64,000 bases of DNA from Cordilura impudica (taxonomy: Eukaryota; Arthropoda; Insecta; Diptera; Scathophagidae). The stretch spans positions 10,382,590-10,446,589 of the forward strand of contig OY821518.1 of assembly GCA_963682025.1 (NCBI GenBank), read 5' to 3'. Positions 1 to 11,300 of this stretch are shown here, one piece after another (position 1 is the stretch's first letter; each line of letters begins with the position of its first letter). The notes under the pieces are model-generated. The model was not told the DNA's origin. It saw nothing but the letters and a program-made list of their open reading frames with translations, and did no database searches. The position numbers and the translations under genes were made by a program.

Positions 1-314
1 AATTCGAGCGCAAATTCTAGGAAATTTTATTTTTTCATTAAATAAAGAACCTAAAAGTATGCTAATCAATTATAGCCAATTCACAAATCAACACAAAAAA
101 CAAACTCATTTTTATTACAAACACATTAACAAGTTTAATAAAACACTCATAGCATACGTATAATTTTATGTATGATTTAGTAGCAACTTTAAATGCAATT
201 TACTCAAAATAAAGGAAAAAATTTAAAAATCTGTAAATATACGTTTGGTCAAAGTGGGGATAAAACGGTAGAAAAAAAATCGGTCACAAGAAATCGCCTA
301 GCCTATTAATATAT
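1..314 (-). mobile_element. Non-autonomous Helitron copy, cut by window start
   Basis: This belongs to a family of about 320-440 bp with seven copies here (also 5067, 17738, 32397, 38679, 52246, 53304). Read on its own strand, the family begins TCTATAATATTAATAGGC and ends with a small hairpin (CTCGAATTTCGAG), a short spacer and CTAG, and it sits between A and T. Those are Helitron hallmarks. This copy lacks its 3' tip because the window begins inside it, and its 5' tip is eroded. It has no coding capacity. Confidence 0.7.
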
Positions 315-552
315 AGCAAGGTTTAGAAAATACACACATGAAACACACAATGTTCTGTTCAAAAGCAGCCAACACATATCTTTATTTTCATTATCAATTA
401 TGTGCGTTTCTAAATTTTCTACGGTGCCCAATACAATCATGACTGTGGTCGTTTTAATATTTCGTTATTTACACGAACACTTTTCTATCACATACTCGAG
501 TGTTGCTTTATTTGAAGTTCGTGTTCTGGTACGTGTACTGAAAAAAAAAAAA

Positions 553-702
553 CAGAACATGTACAATAAACAGGTTCGAGTTCAGTTATATTTTAAGTCG
601 TGTTCTGGCTCTTGTACTAAGAAAAAACAGAACATGTACAATAAACAGGTTCGAGTTCAGTTATATTTTAAATTCGTGTTCTGGCTCTTGCACTGCGAAA
701 AA
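553..702 (+). repeat. 75-bp tandem repeat, left foldback arm
   Basis: Two adjacent units, each starting CAGAACATGTAC, 75 bp apart (553 and 628). The right arm carries the same unit inverted and in more copies, so repeat number differs between the arms. Confidence 0.75.
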
Positions 703-1659
703 TTGAAACATCAATTCGCGATCTGATACACCCCGATAAAAACGACGACAATTGTTTGAACCAAATTTATTAAAATTTTATTGACCCTTTTTTATGACTT
801 ACGTTGCAAATTGTTTACAAATGTCAAATATTTTAAAATTTTATTGGCCATTTTTTTGTGATTCACGTTGAAATTATTTACAATTGTTTTTATTGACTGG
901 TTTTTATTTTAATAAAAGATGGTAATTAAATATTTAAGACACAAAAACTGCAACACTGCACTTAAATCTTTCTTGCAGGTATCAATCAGACATGTGTTTT
1001 CGTTTCGCTATTAAAAGTTCCGTATTTTTTATAGCAAAACTTATTTCTGTTATTGCTTTCCAATTTTTTTAATTTTCACAAAATATTTGCAATTTACACA
1101 ATAATACAGTACACTTATGCATCACGATCTAATGATAACTGAACCACTTTTACTGAATAAATGACGCACGCACTCGCTATTTATTGCAAAATCAATTGCG
1201 TGAAATTGTAACACTTGTAAGCAATTGTAACGTAAGTCATAAAAAAGGGACAATAAAATATGAAAATATTTTTTTTTGGGTTTTTTTTATTGACACTCAT
1301 TGTGCTTTTACGCAAAAAATCCCAAAAAATCATTGCGAAAAGGATTGTGCATTGACACTAATTGGTTCGCAAATTAAGGGTGGGTGATTGTGTTTTTTAT
1401 GATGCAACATTTGTTTGTGTCTAAAGTTATTTGTTACCAAAAAAAAAAAATGTTTGCAGAAGATCCTAACAACCAACAAGTGTGTCTTTTATGCCGCAAA
1501 ATTATATTTATTAAAATAAAAACCAGTCAATAAAAACAATTGTAAATAATTTCAACGTAAATCACAAAAAAATGGCCAATAAAATTTTAAAATATTTGGT
1601 TGAAACAATTGTTGTCGTTTTTATCGGGGTGTATCAGATCGCGAATTGATGTTTCAATT

Positions 1660-1960
1660 TTTCGCAGTACACGAGCCAGAACACGAATTTAAAATATAAC
1701 TGAACTCGAACCTGTTTATTGTACATGTTCTATTTTTTCTTAGTACACGAGACAGAACATGACTTAAGATATAACTGAACTCGAACCTGTTTATTGTACA
1801 TGTTCTATTTTTTCTTAGTACACAAGCCAGAACACGACTTAAAATATAACTGAACTCGAACCCGTTTATTGTACATGTTCTGTTTTTTCTTAGTACACGA
1901 GCCAGAACACGACTTAAAATATAACTGAACTCGAACCTGTTTATTGTACATGTTCTGTTT
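1660..1960 (-). repeat. 75-bp tandem repeat, right foldback arm
   Basis: Four units in inverted orientation to the left arm, with exact 75-bp spacing between the four GTACATGTTC motifs. Units differ by a few substitutions only. Confidence 0.75.
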
Positions 1961-2269
1961 TTTTTTTTTTTTCAGTACACTCACCAGAACACGAACTTCA
2001 AATAAAGCAACACTCGAATCTGTGTGGTTTATGTGTGGTCGAAACAAAAAGTACTTGATAGAAAAATGTTCGTGTAAATAACGAAATATTAAAACGAACA
2101 CAAGTCATGATTGTGTTTGGCACCGAAGAAAATTTAAAAACAAACATAATTGATATGAAAATAAAAATATGTGTGTGTTGGTCTAAGTTATGTTTGTTTA
2201 CATATAAGTACGAGTTTTTTATTCAGTGTGTGTTTTTTCTGAACTCTGATATATAGTAAATCCTCCAAA

Positions 2270-2600
2270 TGGTTTGATGTTCTCAGGCCAAACTTTTTTA
2301 TGACTTCTGTTGGGTACGGTTACAATTTTAATATTGTTGCCGATTCTGAACCTTTGAATTCTAATTGCATTAAAATTTAAAGTTAATTGTTTTTCTTTTT
2401 TTTTTACCAATATTTATCAAGAATGGTTCTTGAGTTATAGCTGAAGTACTAAGCAAAAAAACACCAATATAAGGAAAAGATATAAAATGTCATAAAGTGA
2501 GCCGCCAAACCCTTTGGAGGTTTTACCCAGTCACGCTGACTGGGATTTTTTTTTCATCCACCAGACAATGACCCCGAAAATGTGCGTTCCACAGAGTTAT
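2270..2600 (+). repeat. Fragment of the AACAAGTAAGAG dispersed repeat family
   Basis: It shares blocks with 43245, 43719 and 44741 (GGGTACGGTTA..., TTTAAAGTTAATTG) and with 42790-43030 and 48150-48320 (TCTTGAGTTA..., a stretch ending CCCCGAAAA). It contains a perfect local palindrome around CCCAGTCACGCTGACTGGG (2528-2546). The family is non-coding and its class is unknown. Confidence 0.45.
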
Positions 2601-5066
2601 TTTTTGTTGAAAATATATTTTTTATTTAAGTGAATTATGCATTTTTAAGAAGCCTTCACAACGTTATTAAAATTAAATTAAAAATTATATAAACTAAAAA
2701 TTAGAGAAATTAAAATTTAAAAAGATTAATTAAAAATATCTTGTTCGTGGGTGAAATTTTTGTTTCAATATTTCCAAAAAAGAATATTTTCATTACTAAC
2801 AAAAATGTTACTCATCATTTGGTGTTAGGATCTGATAATTTAAAAAAAAATAATTAGATTTAAAAAAGTTAACTAAAAGTAAATGAAAAAAGAAAAAATA
2901 ACTTCTGAAATCTTAATTTATTTTCAAAATTTTTCAAAATGTCAAAAACATGTCCTTTTAAATTTCCAATTATTCCAAAAACAACAAACAAGTATTTGGA
3001 TTTGAAAATGAAAGAACTTTCAAAATTGACTTCATTAAAAATTAGCCCTTAAAAGTGTTAGTATGGAAGAGTGATTTTAATTTTGACATTAAAAAATCTG
3101 GTCACCCTATTTACGATTAACCAAAATATACATTCATGCATATTTACTTCATTCATTACTGCCTACAAAATGTTGAATTATTTGAAAAAAAAAACAATTT
3201 GTTTGTTTTAAAATACATGCTTGTAGTTATTGCGGCTTTATGAATGTATACATTTGTATTCTAAATGTGGTCCAGTCTTGATAAAACTGTCTGTATACCA
3301 TTGAAGTTTTGGCACGATTTATAAATTGTTCTTTTTTTATTCCAAATATATATTTTTTTTGTCGTATACAAAATTTTAATTAAAAAAGATGTTTAACGTT
3401 CAATTGGTCGGGTGTAAATTGTTTACTTTTGTTTTTGTACATTAATGGACAATTAAAAAAAAAATTTCAAAAACCAATGTCTCACAAGTTGAATAATACA
3501 AATCTATTTACAATATGGCACCAACTATACATATCGTCTTTGAAGGGTTAACAATTACCATACCCACTTTATATACAATAGACTCTTAACTAACGTTTCA
3601 AAAATACACAAAAAAATGTAGAATGCAAATATTTATTAAACAAATGAGATAAAATATTATTTTATATATTTTTTTTTTTGATTTATTCATGGTAACAAAA
3701 AGTTCATTAATATACAAAATACATCTATGATTACTAAAGTAATTTTCAAAATTAATTTAAACTTAGATGAGCTCATAGTATTAATACGAGCTATTTTAAA
3801 AGAATGCACTCAAATTGTGCATTTTTCAAAAAGTTTATAAAATGTTTTAGTAAAAAACAAACTCTTATCCAAATTAAAGAAAATATTAAAATTAAAAATA
3901 AAAATAATAAGCAATCTAAGTTAAATGCTCGAAAAATGGAAAACTTAAAAATGGTGTAGTTAGCATTACTGGCCAGAGTTTTTAAACTATTAGTTCATTG
4001 TTTTAATTGTCTTATGATCAAATGATTTTGTTTAAACATTTAAGCAGCAATGTCAACTTTTTCTAAGCAAAAAGCGCAAAACAGTACTCCAGAAAGCGCA
4101 AAAAAGCTCTAAATTTGATTGAAAGTAAAAGCGCTAAGTGTATGTTTGTAAAAAAAAATTAAATTAGTTTTATTAATTTTCAAAAAACCTATATTATTTA
4201 GACATTTGAGATCATTTAGTATTTAATGAAACGTTTAAAGTGTATAACAATAATAAATCATGTCCATTTTCTTCTCCATCTTTAGGATATAAATTTAATC
4301 TTTAGTCCTATATTTTATATGTATTAAATTATTTAAAGTGTTTAAAGGCGTTCTGTTCTTTATTTTATTTTTAAAAAAAGCATATTGCACTGAAAACTGT
4401 TTCGACTTCAGCCTTTGAGTACGGAAAATTCAGTATATTTACTACAAATATTGATAATTTAAAAAATGGGAATTCATTGACTGAATTTTTGAAGTTAAGT
4501 ACTTCTTTATAGATTTTATATTTCTTTTATAAAGATTATAAAATCTTCAGAATTTTTTGAATTTTGTGTTGTGAAATTAGGTGGCAATTTAGCTCTTAAC
4601 TCGTAAATAAGAGTTTTCTGAACTCAATAAACTTTTGATTATTAATTCTTTTTCAGAATCTTCAATTTTATTGTCAAAAAGGCCTTTTCAGAACCATAAC
4701 TTAAATAGAAGTACATGATCGATTCTCATCCTCCAAATAATCAAATTTACGCGTAAATTTAATTTTACTATTTGTTAAACTTTTTAATAACGAATTAAAA
4801 TCGAATTCAAGATTCACTCTTTGTACTTCTGAAAAAATTGAGCCAGCATCGTCTGAAATGATTTTTCATGAACAACGTTAAAAAGAGTTCTCAACTCAAG
4901 CCAAATATCCAGAATTTCTTTAATAGCTCTACCATCGGAATTTTTCTTGGCATATCGAAATCTTTATTAATCAACTTATATATCTTATATAATTTTTGAC
5001 GAATAAAAGAACCAATTGTGATTGTCTTCGACTAAAAAGTTTAAATTTGAAGGGAAGTTATTTAAA
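2601..5066. other. AT-rich intergenic DNA, no recognisable gene
   Basis: I see no gene or clear element in most of this stretch. The exception is a 46-codon open stretch on the minus strand near 4985-4840, listed separately. Confidence 0.4.
4830..4975 (-). pseudogene. Decayed coding relic, family not recognised
   Basis: On the minus strand a 46-residue open stretch (including DGRAIKEILDIWLELRTLF and KSFQTMLAQFF) has protein-like composition and ends at a TGA. Further broken protein-like stretches follow toward 4400 in several frames. This suggests an old transposase or similar gene riddled with stops and frameshifts, but I cannot assign a family. There are no terminal repeats that I can pair. 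It could also be chance. Confidence 0.25.
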
Positions 5067-6103
5067 TTAGCAGAGCCGCCCAGCCTTCAAAATACGTGTG
5101 AAAATTCTAAAAAAATTTAATTTTTTCATTCAATTCTTTTCTTTCAATGTTTTTTTAAACAATTATGATTATTTAAATAAAATTCATTAAATTTCATTAT
5201 AAATATTCGTTGAACACACAGAACATATATAAATGGGTTTGTTAATAAATAATTTTATAAGAGCCTAAAGGTATGCTAATCAATTTTAGCCAATTCACAA
5301 TTCAACACAGGGCTTTTGATATTTATAACAAACACACACACACAGCTTGTGTTTTATGTACATATGTGTTAGTAGCAACATTAAATGATTTTTACTCCAA
5401 AAAAATGTTCCGGCTGCAAAGAAATACCTAGAAATACCTTATTGATCTCAGGATAATGATTCCATTTTATAAAATTTTGAAATATGGGAGTTCTCCGTAC
5501 CTGCTAGAAAGGTTTAATTTCTGTCATTCGGCAAGGACACATTCCATTCTTGTTCCAAGATATTCATCACTCATAATGAGTCGTTCATTTGTTGTAAGAG
5601 TGATAAGGCTTTGGAATTCTTTGTTGCCGTATGAGGAACGTAAGTTCCCTAGGTCAATTTCTGGATTTAAAAAGGTTTTATTGGAATATTTACAGTAATA
5701 ACTAATTAATTAAATAAAATAACTAAATAGTAAAATATTAAGAAAGTAGATGTTTTGTTATCAATAATTTACCACGGCTTCTAATTAGTCTTGTTCTCAG
5801 TGCCTGTGCAAAATAGGGGGGGGGATTTTTTTTACAATATATACATATATTTTGTTTGTATTAATTATTTTATTCAGAAGCTTTATTTTTAAGTTTTAGG
5901 AAATATAATTATTTAGAATTGAATTATAATAGTAATAAGTTTTTTTCTGTTTTTTATTTTACTGCCATATGTATTTTCTGGATTAATTAGGCCCTAAGGG
6001 CTTGTAATCTATTATGAACAAATAAATAAATACAAATAAAAATAATAACTAAAAACGTAAAATCGCTCACAAGAAATCGTCCTGCCTATTAATATTATCT
6101 ATA
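5067..6103 (-). mobile_element. Old Helitron copy interrupted by a LINE 3' end
   Basis: The left end (TAGCAGAGCCGCCCAGCC) matches the degraded CTAG end of the family. The middle (5265-5420) and the far end (CACAAGAAATCGTCCTGCC, 6069-6087) match the other copies. Between about 5430 and 6055 a LINE fragment has been inserted, and roughly 100 bp near 5140-5240 is unrelated. It is more diverged than the copies at 17738 and 32397, so it is probably older. Confidence 0.55.
5435..6055 (+). mobile_element. 5'-truncated LINE 3' end (jockey/CR1-like)
   Basis: The open frame 5456-5698 ends in SRSFVVRVIRLWNSLLPYEE and SGFKKVLLEYLQ. This is the C-terminal pattern of non-LTR retrotransposon polymerases, where a conserved R-x-WN-x-LP motif lies shortly before the stop. 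About 350 bp of 3' UTR follows, and the copy ends in A-rich (AAATA)n sequence typical of LINE tails. Everything upstream, including the polymerase domain, is missing, as expected from incomplete target-primed reverse transcription. It is inserted inside a Helitron copy. Confidence 0.6.
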
Positions 6104-7457
6104 TGTAACATGAACTGTTGTATTTATATAAAAGGCGCTAAGGTGCTAGAAAAAGAAAAACGAAAAGCGCCCATTCAGACCTTGTTTAAAAAAGGCTCTA
6201 AATAGAAAAAATTGGCTTTTTGGGTAGTTAAAATCTAGCTAAAGTACTAATTACTTTTCAAAAAAGGAATTTGTTAGAACGAATACTAATATTATTTATT
6301 AGTTATTGGACCTAGTTTATGTAAAACATTTTGTATGTTTTACAAAGGAATGCATAATTAATAATTAAATTTATTCTTTAAACCTCTGTTAAACATTTCA
6401 TTCGTTTAACTTTAATCTTGAAACCATACCTCCGGGTCTAATATAGATCCAAGATTTATGTGTAATTTAATTTTTAAAAAATCATTCGACTTTCACTTTT
6501 TTAAAATCAAACAGAAAGCGTCATCTTTGTATCACTTATAAAGGGTCCGCCAAATAACTTTTTTTTTTTTTTTGAAAATGCTATAAAAAAAACTACTGAA
6601 TATTATCTCAAATTTCTTTTTTTATTTGAAAGTACAATCCTTCCGGTTAATAATGGAAAATAAATTCATTCAAATGGCTGCCTCGGCTGGCCATGCAGTA
6701 GCCTACACGATCGGTCCAATTTTTAAGCACATTATCGATTGTGTGCAGCTGTATTTCACCAATGGCTTCACGAATATTGTCCTTTAAAGTGTCAATTGTC
6801 TCTGGCTTGTTGGCGTAACATTTATCTTTGAGGGCACCCCACAAATAATAGTCCAACGGTGTCAAATCGCAGCTCCGAGGTGGTCAAACGACATCAGCTC
6901 CTGGGCTGATAATGCGATCTTCAAAAACAGGGCGCAAAACATCGAGTGTGCTTCGGCTGTGTGGCACGCAGCGCCGTCCTGTTGAAACCAAATGTTGCCA
7001 ATATCCTCCTCTTCAATTTTTGTGAACAAAAATTCGTTCAACATGGCCCGATAACGATCGCCATTGACTGTAACGGCCACTCCTTGCTCATTTTCGAAGA
7101 AAAATGGCCCAATTATGCCTCTGGACCAAAATCCGCACCAAACAGTGACTCGTTTTGGGTGTATCGGCTTTTCAATGTATGCGTGCGGGTTTTCTGTGCC
7201 CCAAATGCGACAATTATGCTTGTTTACATACCCGCCAAGATCAAAATGAGCTTCATCTGAAAAGATGATTTTTTTTTGGCAAAATCGGCATCTTCTGTAA
7301 GTCGATCGCAGGCCCACTTAGCGAAGCGAAAACGCATTGGATGGTCAGTTGGCTTCAACTCCTGAACCAATTGGACTTTGTATGGCGTCATACCAAGGTC
7401 TTTATGCAAAATTCGTCTCAATGATGCCTCCGAAATGTTCAATTCTTGAGAACGACG

Positions 7458-7496
7458 CACTGTGGCTCAAATTTTGATTTCATTGGCAAAAAGTCA
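7458..7496 (+). repeat. Left Transib terminal inverted repeat
   Basis: Heptamer CACTGTG, 23-bp spacer ending CATTGGC, then AAAAAGTCA. It pairs with 11262-11300. Confidence 0.85.
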
Positions 7497-8519
7497 AATT
7501 TTTTTTTGTCATCGATTTTTAAAATTTTTACTCCTTTTTGTAGCTTATATATCCAGATTAAGGTAGCCAAAAAATTAGGTTAAACTATTGATAATTGTGG
7601 GCGTGGCATGCTGTCAAACTCAACTGTTTTTTTTAATTCAGCAAAAGGTGTTTTTTTTTTGTTTTTTATCAAAAATAAATGGTTACTACTCGCAAGCTAT
7701 CATCGATATTGGCCTGCGGTCTTTTTTATAATGTTAGTAGGATTATAGTCTTTAGTTTTTGTAAGTAGTCACAGTTCTAACGTTTGATATTAGGGGCGTT
7801 ATGAAATATTTATGAAACCACTATATTTTTCTCAAATTTAAACTTTAGTGGAATAGAACTTCTAAAGGAAGTAAGGGAACAAGAAACGTATACCACCCGG
7901 AGAAAGTCGAATGTATCCTGTTTAACCCTATATATACTTTTGCACCCCCCACGAGCCCCCGGTAGAACACTTTTTTCATTTTAATGAAATTACTCTAAAA
8001 AAATTACTCTAAAAAAAATTTTGTTTTTTTACTTTAGACTACGTAAAAGTAAAATAATTAAATAAAATACCTGCGAAAGGGTTTATTGGCTTTGTTTTGA
8101 TCAGCAAAAAAATAAGTCATAAAATGATCACAATAGGTTCTACAGTAAACAAATGATCTCTTTCTTAATTTACCTGTTGTCAAATTTAAGGGTCAACCAA
8201 AGTCATAAACAATTTTATAAGTTTGTCAATAATCGCGGCACTAAACCACTAAAGATAAAAAACCACCCCATATTGGCGAGAAACTAATTAGTTTTACCTG
8301 ATATTGAAGTCTGGATAACAAGTGCAGTTTTGTTCAATTTAAGTACTACCTGCTATGAAATTAAAGATCAATGTGTGAATAACATGTACCTAAAAATGTA
8401 TAAAATGACGGATTCTATAAGGGATTACTCAATAATAAGTTAATACTTCAAGTGTACGGACGTATATTCGCAAGTGATAAAAAGTGATAAAAAAGTGATA
8501 ACAGACGCAAATAAAAATA

Positions 8520-10547
8520 TTGAGAAAAATATGGAGAACTTTAGTTATAAAGAACTGGCCGAAGAGTATTTTCGAAACAAAAACCAGGAAGATGTTCTTA
8601 GTTACGTTAAAATTAAACTTAAATTCGTCTAGTACCGAAATACAAGAGCAATTATCTAATTTCGTCAAAGTACTAAAAAAACGATTGAAAGAAGTTAACT
8701 ACTGTAAACAAAAGTTTTATAATAAAAGTGCAAACTGGTTAGAAGGCCAACTTAATGTTGGTGGAGAAACAGCAAAGCTAGATAAGGCTGGAAGACCACG
8801 CAAATCATTGGACAACTGCAGCGATAGATCTAAGAGGCGGAAACTTAAAAATTTTAACGAGGAAATTGGTTCTACAAATATAAAAGAATCTTTTCTACAT
8901 CAATTACGAGCACAAAACCAATTAACAAAAGTGGATATCATTGAAAAAACTTATAATGCTAGTCCAGTGAGAACAAAGCGAATTCTTAAAAGTATACCAA
9001 CTCCGAGCGATGCAAAACAGTTCACAAATGAGGAGGCATTAGCATTATTTCTGGATTTGAAATTAACAAAACACCAATATATTCAGCTCAGATTGCGTGC
9101 GATTGAAAAAGGCTCAAATATGTATCCAGCATATCATCACATAACAGCTGCTAAAATAGACTGTTTGCCATCAAAGGACACTATTACAATCACACCAATT
9201 TCGGCAGAAGTACAACTACAATCTTTACTTGATCACACAGCCAAACGCTTGCTACAATCAATAACAGGAACTGAGTTAAAGAAATATGGAAACACAAAGT
9301 TAATTCTATTTTGTAAATGGGGATGTGATGGTTCTTCGGGACAAAAACAATACAAACAAGTTGTATGTGAAAATATTTCGGACTCAGATATGTTCATGGT
9401 ATCATTTGTACCATTGCGATTGAAAAAGATTTTGGAAGATTCGGAGCCTTCGAGTAGTACAACGCAAACAATGGATATTTGGAAAAATGAGACACCATCT
9501 TCTACGAAATACTGCAGGCCAATCAAATTTGAATTCAAAAAAGAAAGTCATGATGCCATTAACAAAGAAGTTAGTGATATCAAGGCCCAAATAGCAACAC
9601 TACAGCCATTACAATTACAGTTAGATGGGCAGCAAATTGAAGTAAGCTACCAATTAGTGCTGACAATGATAGATGGAAAAGTAGGTCAGGCTTTGACTAA
9701 CACGAAGGCTGCATCCAGCTGCATTATATGCCAAGCAACATCAAGCCAATTAAACCAAGTCCCGACAAAATCATTCGATAATACCGATGCCTTCGAATTT
9801 GGATTATCACCACTACATGCAAGAATACGACTTATGGAACACATACTAAAAATCAGTTATGATTTGGATTTCGGGCCTTCAGGATCAATAAGAAACAACG
9901 AAACCAACAAAGAGTTAAGAAGTTCAAAAAAGAAACATGTTCAAGATGAATATCGCAAATTTGGATTGATTATAGATCAGCCAAAACAAGGGTCAGGCAA
10001 TACAAATGATGGCAATACCGCAAGAAGATTCTTTTCAGATCCAGAAACAGCATCTGAAATAACAGGAGTGGATTTAAACCTTATTTTCAGATTTAAAATA
10101 ATCCTAGAAGTACTTGCGTGCAATGAAGAAATTGACTCTAGAAAATTTGGAGATTATGCTAAGGAAACTGCAAAAATATATACAACCAACTACCCATGGA
10201 GAAATATGTCTGCAACAGTCCACAAAATCCTTTATCATGGAGAAGATGTCATTAAATATCATTTGGTGCCACTTGGAGATCTATCAGAGGAGGCTCAGGA
10301 AAAAAGGAACAAGGATTACAGATTTTATAGACAGCACAATACTAGAAAAATGTCACGAAATTCCACAAATGAAGATCTATTTAATATATTATTGGCAACG
10401 TCAGATCCGTTCATCTCCAGTATTCGAAATCAATGGAAAGTGGAACATCGGGATTTAGATGAAGAAGCCAAAAAACTACTAAAGAACAGAAATAGCACAG
10501 AACAAAATATGGAATATTTGCAATCAATATTTGAGTCTAATGAATAA
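8520..10547 (+). CDS. Transib transposase (RAG1-core homologue)
   Basis: This 675-residue reading frame would be the cut-and-paste transposase of the surrounding Transib. Visible motifs match the RAG1 core/Transib pattern: CKWGCDGSSGQKQYKQ with the first catalytic aspartate (D270); LTMIDGKVG with the second (D385); a C-x2-C pair (C401, C404) like RAG1's zinc-binding cysteines; GNTNDGNTARRFFSD (492-507); and SEEAQEKRNKDYRFYR (589-604) holding the third acidic residue (a glutamate). All three DDE positions are present, with no internal stop. The first 30 or so residues look out of frame: an ATG at 8530 in another frame gives a more natural start (MENFSYKELAEEYFRNKNQ) but hits TAG after about 33 codons, so a single frameshift near 8600-8625 is likely. 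An AATAAA lies at 10610. Confidence 0.88.
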   Translation: MRKIWRTLVIKNWPKSIFETKTRKMFLVTLKLNLNSSSTEIQEQLSNFVKVLKKRLKEVNYCKQKFYNKSANWLEGQLNVGGETAKLDKAGRPRKSLDNCSDRSKRRKLKNFNEEIGSTNIKESFLHQLRAQNQLTKVDIIEKTYNASPVRTKRILKSIPTPSDAKQFTNEEALALFLDLKLTKHQYIQLRLRAIEKGSNMYPAYHHITAAKIDCLPSKDTITITPISAEVQLQSLLDHTAKRLLQSITGTELKKYGNTKLILFCKWGCDGSSGQKQYKQVVCENISDSDMFMVSFVPLRLKKILEDSEPSSSTTQTMDIWKNETPSSTKYCRPIKFEFKKESHDAINKEVSDIKAQIATLQPLQLQLDGQQIEVSYQLVLTMIDGKVGQALTNTKAASSCIICQATSSQLNQVPTKSFDNTDAFEFGLSPLHARIRLMEHILKISYDLDFGPSGSIRNNETNKELRSSKKKHVQDEYRKFGLIIDQPKQGSGNTNDGNTARRFFSDPETASEITGVDLNLIFRFKIILEVLACNEEIDSRKFGDYAKETAKIYTTNYPWRNMSATVHKILYHGEDVIKYHLVPLGDLSEEAQEKRNKDYRFYRQHNTRKMSRNSTNEDLFNILLATSDPFISSIRNQWKVEHRDLDEEAKKLLKNRNSTEQNMEYLQSIFESNE

Positions 10548-11261
10548 TAATTATAATTGCCTTTCATTGTTATTTAAGTACGAAAAACATAGTATTAGTA
10601 AAAAATAATAATAAACAGAACCTACCATTGTTACAAATGCTATTTAAATCTATTGCAGTTTTTATTCTTAAAAGGTTTCCCACATATGAATGCAATGTTT
10701 TAATAGATAAGAAAGATTCAAAAAATAAGAACCCATATTTTCATATCAAAATTAAAAAAAAAATTAGAATCATTGCGCTAATGTTTAGCAGATTTATTTA
10801 GCTAGTGTAACAAATTAGGCAGCAAACACTAATAAATTTTTCTGTAGTAATAATAATATTCCTTGAGTGTCAGCAAATTGCAAATTTGATAGCAAACATT
10901 TTTAATTTTTTAGTAATACTAGTTAAATTTCTAGTGAATTTTACTATTTGGTTGCGTGTAAAAATTTTTTTGAGTGTAAAAATTTTTTTGAGTGTAAGCA
11001 TTAAAAAAATTTCATTATTACAAAAAATGTTTATAATAATTATTTAACTCCAAATATGACACTTTCTAATAAATAAAAATAAATAAAAAAAAACATATAT
11101 CACGCTAAAAGTTAAAAAAAATCAAAAGTTAAACTTTGACCTAGAATTTCTTAAAAAGTACTCAATCAATTTAAATGAAATTCACACTGAGTCAAGATCA
11201 GCTATCTATCTATCTACTAAAAAAAACAGTACTAAAATATTTTGATCGGTTCAAAACTTAC

Positions 11262-11300
11262 AGAATTTTGGCCAATGAAAAATGATTTTCAGCCACTGTG
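11262..11300 (-). repeat. Right Transib terminal inverted repeat
   Basis: Read inward: heptamer CACAGTG, identical to the RAG recombination-signal heptamer, a 23-bp spacer ending CATTGGC, then CAAAATTCT. Confidence 0.85.

Larger units (their letters stand above)
369..2181. mobile_element. Foldback element with 75-bp tandem repeats in its inverted arms
   Basis: Two long inverted arms (about 369-930 and 1510-2181) face each other across a unique centre of about 580 bp. The outer ends both read CCAACACA inward. Inside the arms a 75-bp unit containing GAACATGTACAATAAACAGG repeats in tandem: about two units on the left (starts near 553 and 628) and four on the right (GTACATGTTC at 1721, 1796, 1871 and 1946). 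Long inverted repeats built of tandem subrepeats are the hallmark of Drosophila FB (foldback) elements. The apparent reading frames in the arms (400-726, 2101-1805) are translations of the 75-bp repeat, not genes. No transposase is visible. Confidence 0.7.
7458..11300 (+). mobile_element. Transib DNA transposon with RSS-like ends
   Basis: This is a complete 3843-bp element with identical 5-bp target duplications CGACG (7453-7457 and 11301-11305). Its ends read inward CACTGTGGCT (left) and CACAGTGGCT (right). The right end begins with the exact consensus heptamer of the V(D)J recombination signal. In both ends the heptamer is followed by a 23-bp stretch finishing CATTGGC and then an A-rich block (AAAAAGTCA left, CAAAATTCT right). 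Five-bp GC-rich target duplications, CACWGTG ends and a RAG1-like transposase are the known traits of the Transib superfamily. The element sits inside a mariner transposase gene; the second mariner copy, which lacks it, gives the empty site. Confidence 0.9.

Noticed and set aside
400..726. 108-residue reading frame
   Set aside because: It repeats the same 25-residue peptide because it reads through the 75-bp tandem units of the foldback arm. The mirror frame at 2101-1805 is the same.
8429..8668. Minus-strand hydrophobic frame at the start of the Transib gene
   Set aside because: It is antisense to the transposase start and is AT-rich, with no motif.
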